This document shows positions 56,250-64,000 of a stretch of DNA of 64,000 nucleotides, piece by piece (within the stretch, counting starts at the first letter, position 1; each line of letters begins with the position of its first letter). This DNA is from Perognathus longimembris pacificus (lineage: Eukaryota > Chordata > Mammalia > Rodentia > Heteromyidae). The notes beneath the pieces were generated by a model, which worked only from the letters and a program-made list of their open reading frames with translations, made no database searches and was not told the DNA's origin. The stretch spans positions 7,384,352 to 7,448,351 of the forward strand of contig NC_063173.1 in the NCBI RefSeq assembly GCF_023159225.1, read 5' to 3'. The position numbers and the translations under genes were made by a program.

Positions 56250-56495
56250 GAAACAGGCCAAACCATAGTGGTTTAACCCATGATGGTAACTGCTCAGGAG
56301 GCTAAGATCTGGGGATTATGGTCCAAAGTCAGACCAGAGACACAAAAGACAAGAGATTCTTATCTCCACCTAACCAGGAAAAAGCCGAAAGTGGAGTTAT
56401 AGCTTAAGTGGTAGAGCACCATCTCTAAGTGAAAAAGCCAGACAGGAGCGCAAGGCCCTGAGTTCAAGCTTCAGTACTGTCACTAATAAATAAAT
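56250..56495 (+). mobile_element. B1-type plus Geo-like SINE dimer
   Basis: CTGCTCAGGAGGCTAAGATCTG, AAAGTCAGACCAGAGAC and right half AAGTGGAGTTATAGCTTAAGTGG...CCCTGAGTTCAAGC end in an AATAAATAAATA tail. Confidence 0.85.
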
Positions 56496-57314
56496 AGACA
56501 GAAACAGCAAAACAGAATCAGGCAAACATAATTCAATCATAACTTGAATATTTGCTACACGGTTTCCTTAAATATTTATAAGCCAAAACCTCCCTAAACC
56601 TCACAGTGCAAAAGAGGCTTAAGGCTTGAGACTCCAGATGAATGAAAGGTAATTATAAGATAATGACACTGATTCAGCTTCAAAAGCGGGGGAAATACAG
56701 TTCTCACACAATAGCACACCTTTAGGTCACAAGCTAGGTGCCATGACAGCTGAAGCCTGAAAAAGTCAACAACTTAGAAGGCAAACACTGAGAATGGTAT
56801 GTGTTACCCTTGTGCGCCTGATAAAATCAGCGCACCACGGATCGCTTAGCCTCTGGGCACAGATTGCACTGTTCACGAAAAGGCTGGAATTAGTTATGCA
56901 AATGTGGTGCCACGTGATGCCTACCACCATATGTGACTGGTTGCCATAGCAGTGAGCTTAAGTGCATCTTTTCCATGGCAACCAGGGGAATCTTTACCAT
57001 ACTGAGATCTAAGTGAGGCAGAATTGAAAGCAATTCCACAAGCAATATGAAATATAAATGTTGGCAACGTCCCCTGAATCTTTCTCTAAAAACGACACCA
57101 CTTAGAGTTGACTTTTAAATGCCACAGCTCCTGGGTGGTTGGTTCTCTTTTAGACTTCAGCAGCAACTCTTGCCTGTTGGAAATGTGCAACCCTGAGCAC
57201 TTAGAATAGGATTTGGAGGCACAAAGAGGGAGATTTTTCCTGGAGGATGAGGTATGGGCAAATCTCCTAAGGGCCAGAGAGTCACAGGGGTTATGGAAGC
57301 TGAGTAGTAATATT
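56496..57314. other. Unique intron with a transcription-factor motif cluster
   Basis: 56830-56990 is unusually motif-dense: octamer ATGCAAAT (56896-56903), CACGTG E-box (56911-56916), CATATG E-box (56928-56933), and inverted RFX-type half sites GGTTGCCATAG (56939-56949) and CCATGGCAACC (56973-56983). It is a candidate enhancer, not proven. No gene was seen. Confidence 0.5.
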
Positions 57315-57546
57315 GTGTGTGAGTGTGTGTCTGTACTGGGGCTTGAATTCAGGTCCTGAATGCTGTCCCTTAGCATTTTTTGCTCAAAGCTTTCTCTCTG
57401 CCACTGGAGACACAGCTCCACTTCTGGCCTTTTTGCTTATTAATGGAGTGTCACAGACATTGCTGCACAGGCTGACTTTGAACCTTGATCCTCATATCAT
57501 AGCCTTCTGAGTAGCTAGGATTATAGGCATGAGCCACCAGCACCTG
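57315..57546 (-). mobile_element. B1-type plus Geo-like SINE dimer
   Basis: ACTGGGGCTTGAATTCAGGTCC, GACACAGCTCCACTTCTGGCC, CTGAGTAGCTAGGATTATAGG and CATGAGCCACCAGCACC are in antisense order. Confidence 0.93.
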
Positions 57547-58061
57547 ACTGAGTAGTGGCATCCGAAGGCAATCCACAAATGAAGTTCCATACGGTGGTGT
57601 GATGGATTTGTCTTTTCATTGTCTCCCTGTGCTGTCACAACTTTTTGCTTCAGACCTTTAAGGCTGGAAATTTTCCTTTTAGTTCTGGTCTTTTGAGAGC
57701 AGTTATCTGTCCAGTTATATTGGCTTCATGCCTGTTTAATGTGAAGACAGTTCATCCTTAAAAGGTTTCTAGAACGATTGGCATGAGAATTCAGAGGAAA
57801 TGTATACAGGAGAAACAGGCTTCTCAATGCTTCCTTCATTTATCTTAGGCTCCATCTCTATAAGAAGTTAACTATCTACATGTATAAGTGCAGATCTTAG
57901 CGGTGGTACTGGCACTGGCCTAAGCTCACTTGTGGGTACCATTACTAGAGGTGTGCATTGTCTGAGCATTTGTGTACTGGGCACTAGGCCAGCGCTCTAG
58001 ATCCATTGCAACAAACCACAGATGACCAAAGGGGCAAATAATCTCTCTCAATCTCTTTCTG
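57547..58061. other. Intron, nothing recognised
   Basis: No gene or repeat was identified. Confidence 0.45.
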
Positions 58062-58098
58062 TGTCTGTCTCTTTGTCTGTCTGTCTGTCTCTCTCTCT

Positions 58099-58142
<44 letters not shown>
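58062..58142. repeat. (CTGT)n(CT)n(CA)n compound microsatellite
   Basis: Short CTGT and CT runs pass into about 20 CA units. Confidence 0.96.
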
Positions 58143-58144
<2 letters not shown>

Positions 58145-58276
58145 TAGAGAACTCTTTTACTAAGACTGGAAGAAAAGTTGTATACTGTAAAACCAAACTC
58201 ACTGTATTGTTTTTTGCAAAGAAGGACAAATGTAAAGAAAACTACTCTTAAGGGGCAGAACAAAAATCCCACTCTA
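58143..58276. other. Short unique gap before SINE
   Basis: It ends with the left copy of the SINE target duplication, AAAAATCCCACTCTA (58262-58276). Confidence 0.5.
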
Positions 58277-58478
58277 GGGCTGGGGATATAGCCTAGTGGC
58301 AAGAGTGCCTGCCTCGGATACACGAGGCCCTAGGTTCGATTCCCCAGCACCACATATACAGAAAACGGCCAGAAGCGGCGCTGTGGCTCAAGTGGCAGAG
58401 TGCTAGCCTTGAGCGGGAAGAAGCCAGGGACAGTGCTCAGGCCCTGAGTTCAAGGCCCAGGACTGGCCAAAAAAAAAA
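58277..58478 (+). mobile_element. IDL-Geo-like SINE, young subfamily, perfect TSD
   Basis: It is nearly identical to the copy at 43951, with a poly(A) tail and the exact 15-bp duplication AAAAATCCCACTCTA at 58262-58276 and 58479-58493. Confidence 0.97.
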
Positions 58479-58493
58479 AAAAATCCCACTCTA

Positions 58494-59235
58494 AACCACA
58501 AAGCCATGGTCTAGATTCACTGGCAAAGTAGGACAATGGCAGGTGGAGGAAGAGGTCTCAGGACTATCTCAGAATGGCACACCGTGGATCTTCTGGGGTT
58601 TGTCTTTAGACAATCGCCAACTTCACCCATTGACTCTCAAGAACTCTTTCCACGTTACACATTTAAAGCTTTGAGACGATCTACAACTCTTCCAATCAGA
58701 TCATAAACTCAACAGGAACTTTTTGGCTACGGCTTAGGTTCTATTATGTCTCCCCACCCTTACGCCTGTCAATTGTAAAGCAGTTTTATAAAACTTTTTA
58801 TGTCCTACCATTTAGAAACAGAATACTGCCCATTTCTGAGTCAGAAGTTTTAATAAAAAGGGATAAAACAGGTTTATTCCCACGTTCTTTGCCTGTAGAG
58901 ATAACTCGTGGGAGAAATAGTCTGATTCCCTAAAATACCACTATAAAAACACCCTTAAAATTCCACAGCTTTGCTTTAAGCACAATGGCTTTGTAGAGTT
59001 TGACATTTTCCTCTCATGCCTTGAGACTCCTCGCAAGGCAAGTTGAGGCAGAAAGAAAGGGGATGGACTTGCTTGACCTTGAGGGCCATGGTGACACTCT
59101 GTGCTAGGGCTTTCTGAGCGCCCACCCCAGCGTTCTGGAAAAAGACGACGGAGACTTTACATTCTTCCTTTTCAGAATAAAGCAGTCATGAATTACACTC
59201 TGTGCTAGGCGTCTCTGCCCCCGGGACTCTGGACA
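58494..59235. other. Intron, nothing recognised
   Basis: No gene or repeat was identified. Confidence 0.45.
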
Positions 59236-59655
59236 GGGCCGGGCACAGGTGGCTCGTGCCTCCGTAGTCCTAGTTACTTGAAGCTGTGGGTGAGGCCTCT
59301 TTACAACCCACCTCTGGCTGAACCAGTGACTTCCTGTCACGCTAGCTCTGTAGGAAGCTGAGGTCAAGCGGATTGTGGTGCCAAGCCAGGTAGGGAAGAT
59401 CCGATCTCAAGAGAAGAAGCCGGGCATGTTGGTGCATGCCTGTCACTTCAGCTATGAGAAGGGGTGAAAAATAGGTTCAGGCACATGCCCAAGCAGAAAA
59501 CATGACCTTGTTTTAAAAATAGCCATTGCCAAAATAAAAAAAGAAAAACAGAAGAAGGAAAGGAAAGAAAAAGACCTGGACTATGATTCATTCAATAATA
59601 AGCAAACACTAGGTCCTGCGTTCAAACCCCACTACTTTAAAAAAAAAAAAAGTCT
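59236..59655 (+). mobile_element. Composite B1-type/ID-like SINE with poly(A)
   Basis: GGGCCGGGCACAGGTGGCTCG, GGAAGCTGAGGTCAAGCGGATTG, then a second unit GCCGGGCATGTTGGTGCATGCC, and an ID-like end GTCCTGCGTTCAAACCCC before a 14-base A run. The first head appears split by about 60 unrelated bases (59287-59350). Confidence 0.75.
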
Positions 59656-60309
59656 CTGGGCTAAGACAATCAGCTACCATCCTGGCCAATCTACTACCAA
59701 AGGCCGCTGCTGTCGCTCTCCTGGGTAAAGCTATCAGCGGTTCCCCACTGTTCCTGTGGTCAGGGCTCCTCACCATGAGACGCCCCGTCATTGGTGACTC
59801 AGTCTTACTTCCCTGCCACTCCCGCTCTTTCTGCCATTCATGCTCCCATAACTCCCTCCCTACTTCACTCTGCCTCTCTGAACGTCTGGGCAGGCCTGCT
59901 CCAATCCGCTCCTCAGCTTCCCTGGGCTGCATCTGTCTTTCCTATTCACCCCTGCTTCCTGGCTGAGGAAATAGCTCTTGCCTTCCTTTACCACGCTCTG
60001 ACATCCTTCCTTATCAGGATTACAAGCCTGCCAATAAAGGAACTCATTATTTCCTCGGGGGAGTGTGGGGTTCGCATGTCCATTTCAATGCTTAGCGGTA
60101 TTTTCATACGCTTTTTCCCATAAGGAGGCTTCTTTCTAGAAGATAAGCAGAGAAGGGAGTTCACGCTGCAGGAGAGGAGGCCAGGGAGAGGCCAGCAGCA
60201 GCTCAGAATCTTCACAGCCTGTGACTGTGAAGTTGCTTGCAGGAAATAAAAATCTGGGAGACGGGCAGGGGCAAAGTGGGTCAAGGACAAAGAGGCTTTG
60301 CTTGTTTTA
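59656..60309. other. Intron, C/T-rich part unassigned
   Basis: 59680-59970 resembles the pyrimidine-rich 3' part of L2 only loosely. An AP-1-type TGACTCA lies at 59795-59801. Overlapping 107- and 110-codon frames are not recognised. Confidence 0.4.
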
Positions 60310-60540
60310 ACCCGTACTGAGGCTTGAACTCACGACCTTGTGCTCTCACTTGATTTTTCCACTCCAAGCTGGCACTCTACCACGCAAGCCATATCTCTAC
60401 TTGTGGCATTTCTCTGGTTGCTTGGAGATAAGAGTGTCACCCGCTTTTCTGCCTGCGCTGGCATTAAGCTATTATTATCTTTTGGTCTCAGCCTCCCGAG
60501 GAGCTAAGATTACAGGCATGAGCCACCAGAGCCTAGCAAG
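60310..60540 (-). mobile_element. B1-type plus Geo-like SINE dimer
   Basis: CTGAGGCTTGAACTCACGACC, GCTTGGAGATAAGAGTGTCAC, TCTCAGCCTCCCGAGGAGC and CATGAGCCACCAGAGCC are in antisense order. Confidence 0.92.
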
Positions 60541-61175
60541 GCTCACTATAAGCACTTGCTGAGAGAGAGAGGAACAGCTGTTTGGACACACAAACATGAG
60601 GTCAAAAGAGGCTAATTTACAGAAACTGTTCACACTACTGGAAAGTTTAAAGAGAATGGGGAGTGCCTTGTCTGTGGAATTGTGGTTCAATTAAAATGTG
60701 ACAATATGTCCAAGGGGCAAAAGGGCTGAACAATACCTACCTGCCTTGCATCACTGTGTGGAACGCTGGCTTCTTAACCAGCCCGGGGAATCCATGGCTA
60801 CTACATGATCAAGGTTAACCCAGCACCTAGTGTTGTAGATGTCTGTATACAGTGAGTAAGCCGATATCACTCATATTCTATATGAATTAATTTTCAAGAA
60901 TTACATCTGTATAATTTTTTCCTAGGTCCTAGAGGTAGCTACAGATACCCTGTTAAATAATAAGAATAATAAGAATGTGAGTTGAAAGTTGAGTGTAAGC
61001 AAAGTTAAATTAAGAAGGTGAACTTGCTGAAAAATTCACTTAATGGTTTTCACAGCCTTATATAAACGATTCTTAGATTATCTGCTCCAGTGCTCACATC
61101 TATTAGCTTGAAGCAGAGGAGACAGTGAGTTATGACGTGACACATTGCACATGTGGAGGAATGTGTCACAGATGG
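60541..61175. other. Intron, nothing recognised
   Basis: No gene or repeat was identified. Confidence 0.4.
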
Positions 61176-61193
61176 TCTCTCTCTCTCTCTGTC

Positions 61194-61256
<63 letters not shown>
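61176..61256. repeat. (CT)n microsatellite
   Basis: About 80 bases of CT units with two CTGT interruptions near the left end. Confidence 0.97.
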
Positions 61257-61259
<3 letters not shown>

Positions 61260-61699
61260 GTGGACATGTACCTACAGCTTAGATCATGGTTGAGTTTTCA
61301 ATGCAGCAACTGTCACAGTATTACCTGTTAGCTTTTTCTCGTTTGTTGCAAATAGCTTCTGGGTTGTTCTGTCAGGTTGCACCTGTCTTGGGTAAACACA
61401 AATGGCTGAGGTAACACATCTCAACATAATTGTACCTTCTCAAAAGCTTGGTATGGTAAAGAGTGGCTCTTACAGATTGCCAAGGGGATTGTGGCATTAC
61501 GATAAACAGTGCTTTTGAACCTTCACACAGGATCTGAGACCTGGAGTGGAGGGAATCTGATCAACTTGATCTGGGTTGGGTGTGTCAAAGTATAGTTGGA
61601 GTGGGACTCCATTCAGTGTGTGAGAGAGGAAGAACACTTGATACCATTCATCTAAAACCTGAACTGGCCCTCAAAAAATCGCTGGAGCACAGATCCATT
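61257..61699. other. Intron, nothing recognised
   Basis: No gene or repeat was identified. Confidence 0.4.
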
Positions 61700-61941
61700 C
61701 ATTCCTTTATTGTTTTTATTTTTTGTGATTCCAGGGTTTGAACTCAGGAATCCACACTCTCTTGTTCATCTTGCGTATTCTGCTGGACTTCTACCACTTG
61801 ATTTGCACCTCCAGCTCGGGTTGTTGTTTTTTTTTGCTAGCTAATTAGATATGAGTCTTGTGGGCTTTTCTTGTCCATTGTTTCTCCACACCACTAACTT
61901 TGATCTTAGCTAGGATTACAGGCATGAGTCAATGACATAGA
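61700..61941 (-). mobile_element. B1-type plus Geo-like SINE dimer
   Basis: CCAGGGTTTGAACTCAGGAATCC, TACCACTTGATTTGCACC, TTAGATATGAGTCTTGTGGG and GCTAGGATTACAGGCATGAG are in antisense order. A younger SINE inserted at its head end. Confidence 0.85.
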
Positions 61942-61957
61942 CTCGACAAACATTTTT

Positions 61958-62166
61958 TTTTTTTTTTTTTTTTTTTGCCAGTCCTGGGCCTTGGACTCAG
62001 GGCCTGAGCACTGTCCCTGGCTTCTTCCCGCTCAAGGCTAGCACTCTGCCACATGAGCCACAGCGCCGCTTCTGGCCGTTTTCTGTATATGTGGTGCTGG
62101 GGAATCGCACCTAGGGCCTAGTGTATCCGAGGCAGGCACTCTTGCCACTAGGTTATATCCCCAGCC
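61958..62166 (-). mobile_element. IDL-Geo-like SINE, young subfamily, minus strand
   Basis: The T run (poly(A) of the element), GCCAGTCCTGGGCCTTGG, GCTTCTTCCCGCTCAAGGC and AGCGCCGCTTCTGGCCG, ending CCCCAGCCC. The 16-bp duplication CTCGACAAACATTTTT is exact (61942-61957 and 62167-62182). Confidence 0.96.
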
Positions 62167-62224
62167 CTCGACAAACATTTTTGATTCATAGAATAGTTAA
62201 TAAGAAAAATAGGAGTTGCCATAC

Positions 62225-62425
62225 TTGATGCTCTATTGAGTGTCCAGCATGTGTGTTAGGGGCATTCTATCCTGAATCTCTAACTCATACCTCAGCCCTA
62301 CAGGAAAGCTGTTATTTTCCCTTCTTCTCCAGGAAGGAAGCTGAGGTCAATCAAGTGAGGTGCCTCGGTTGAGCTCACACAGCTAGGAGATAAGGATGCT
62401 AGAACTGGCGGAAAGCCCTGGTAGC
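62225..62425 (-). mobile_element. MIR-type ancient SINE
   Basis: GGAAGGAAGCTGAGGTCAATC and GAGCTCACACAGCTAGGAGATAAGG match the antisense MIR core order. Confidence 0.65.
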
Positions 62426-63121
62426 CTCCACAACTGCCAACTCTCTTCTGAACCAAATGAATCATACATGAGAAAAGCTCTTTGTAAAGTGCAGTCGAAG
62501 TGGAAAAATCTCTGATGGGAAGCTCTCCTGGACTTGGATTGCTTGTTGACTGCTACCCTTGTCATGTGGCCATAATATGGCGTTTGCCAAGTCTCCTAAC
62601 TTTCTGGGCTTCCATTTTTGCATCAACCAAATATCAATCTCATCTCCTATTTAATTGCCTACTTCTCATTACACTTTCTCAGCTGTGAAACTGGTGTGAA
62701 AAGCACATTAGATAATAGATATGGAAATCATTCATAAACAGGAGCTGGAAGTAGGAAGGAAGGAGAGGGGGCTAACCCAGGGGAATATGGAGTGATAATT
62801 CAGTGGGCAACAGAAGAGATTATCTTCTGAGAACATTCTCTTTTTTGCCAAACAATCTCAATGAAAGTATGCATCGATATCATACTAAGAACTTCCCAGT
62901 GTCACCATTAGTCCTGGCCACTACTGCATACAGTAGAAACAAAGGCTTTCTCATAATCTAAACTGATTTCCCCAAACTCTTGCCTTTGACATGCTTCTCT
63001 ATTTTATAATGCTTCTCTGTCAGGAAAATAATTTCAAGACATTTTGCAGAATCTAAAAGCTTCAGTGTAGGGAAAATGATTGGCAGGCAATCTAGCCTCA
63101 AAAAATTCTATTCTCGGGGAT
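62426..63121. other. Intron, nothing recognised
   Basis: No gene or repeat was identified. Confidence 0.4.
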
Positions 63122-63412
63122 AGGCATGGTAGCTCATACCCGTAATGTCAGCTATTCAGGAGGTGGAGATCTAAAGGACCACAGTTTGAAGCCAGACCAT
63201 GCAAAACGTTAGCAAGACCCCATCTCAGCCAGCAAGCCAGATGTGGTAGGTCCCATTTCTACGTCCAGCTAGGCAGGAGGTATAGGTAGTAGGACCTTGG
63301 TATAAGAATGATCCCAGGAAAAACACATGACCTAGCAGCAGGGCTGAAGTGGTGGAGAATCTGCCTAGCAAGTGAATCCCTAACTTCAAACACAAGCATC
63401 ACTAAAAAAAGA
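63122..63412 (+). mobile_element. Composite B1-type/ID-like SINE
   Basis: GGCATGGTAGCTCATACCCG, AGGAGGTGGAGATCTAAAGG, CAAGACCCCATCTCAGCC, then an ID-like end GGGCTGAAGTGGTGGAGAATCTGCC with an A-rich tail. Confidence 0.8.
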
Positions 63413-63555
63413 AAAGAATTTATATTTGTTATTTGCACAAGCAATACTGCTTTTCCTGTGCTCAGAGCAATACTCAGGATATAAACACATAATAAATGCT
63501 TATTGGTTTGCTATGTATGTCCTTTGCGTCATATAAAGTTAAAAGGAATTTTTTT

Positions 63556-63880
63556 GGTAGTACTTGGATTTGAACTCAGGAATTTGTGCTTGTTAGGCAG
63601 GCACTATAACCACTTGAGGCATATCCCAAGTCCTTCTTTGCCTTATTTTTCCTATACTGTCTTGCACTTTCTCTGGGGGCCTGGCCTTACATTGACCCCC
63701 CTCCTATACATGCCTCTCAAATGACTGGAATTCAAAGCAAGAACCACCATGCCAGCTTGTTTGTTGATAGATGCTAACATTTTGTCTTGACTGACCTCAA
63801 AACGCACTCTTCTTGATCTCCACATTTAAAACAGCTGGAATTTCAGGCCAGTGCCACCATGTCCAGTTTACAGGAATTTT
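63556..63880 (-). mobile_element. Tandem B1-type/ID-like SINE, older
   Basis: TTGGATTTGAACTCAGGAATTTG and AACCACTTGAGGCATATCCC are the ID-like end; AACCACCATGCCAGC and GTGCCACCATGTCCAG mark two B1-like heads in antisense order. Confidence 0.75.
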
Positions 63881-64000
63881 TTTTAAGATATAGATTTAAA
63901 AACTCAATTCAATGATTTCTCTCACTGTCTTCCCATCGCCTTCCTATTATTTTTAATTTTGGTCATAGTAATAACTATGTATTCTTCTCTTATTGACATA

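Overview
This is 64 kb of mammalian, almost certainly rodent, nuclear DNA. It is AT-rich with one strong CpG island, and it carries tRNA-Ala-derived ID-type SINEs, B1 (7SL)-type SINEs, LINE-1 and L2/MIR fossils, and long microsatellites. The commonest young SINE is a dimer: an ID-like left half with A and B boxes, joined to a right half starting near GCCAGAAG and ending near CCCAGGACTGGC. This layout resembles the IDL-Geo SINE described from Geomyoidea (pocket gophers, pocket mice, kangaroo rats), so a castorimorph rodent is the best guess. The species is inferred, not proven.

Only one coding segment can be supported. It lies on the minus strand inside the CpG island (about 5370-6830). It is a short alternative first exon ending at 5859 with a GT donor, and it encodes a 21-residue N-terminus beginning MICHCKVACTNN and ending FGCK. 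I recognise it from memory as one of the alternative N-termini of DLG2 (PSD-93/chapsyn-110). Cysteines at residues 3 and 5 and the phase-0 junction ahead of the conserved KYRYQDED exon (outside this window) fit the palmitoylated N-termini of the PSD-95 family. If so, the CpG island is an internal DLG2 promoter. Positions 1-5858 are then the intron downstream of this exon, and about 6.9-64 kb is intron of longer DLG2 transcripts, upstream of this promoter.

Layout: 1-5 kb is mostly unique AT-rich intron. 5.3-7 kb is the promoter, CpG island and exon. 7-16 kb holds old SINEs, a (GGGGA)n array and a well-preserved class II-like solo LTR (13997-14521, 6-bp target duplication). 16-32 kb holds truncated L1s, including a textbook twin-primed inverted L1 (26190-27438). 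32-46 kb holds SINEs, L1/L2/MIR pieces, a (CTTC)n array, a (GGA)n array of about 57 units, and a young SINE nested in an older one (41503-41914). 46-57 kb is more unique, with an old L1 ORF2 relic (53925-55735) and a compact cluster of transcription-factor motifs near 56.9 kb. 57-64 kb is SINE-dense. Most other long open frames are low-complexity, repeat-derived or chance. No tRNA, rRNA, snRNA, CRISPR or bacterial feature was seen.

I found no previously undescribed gene system. The most useful items are the DLG2 alternative promoter with its ambiguous start codon, the solo LTR with duplicated U3 enhancer-like repeats, the dated SINE subfamily nesting, and several candidate regulatory motif clusters. 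All need comparative data to confirm.
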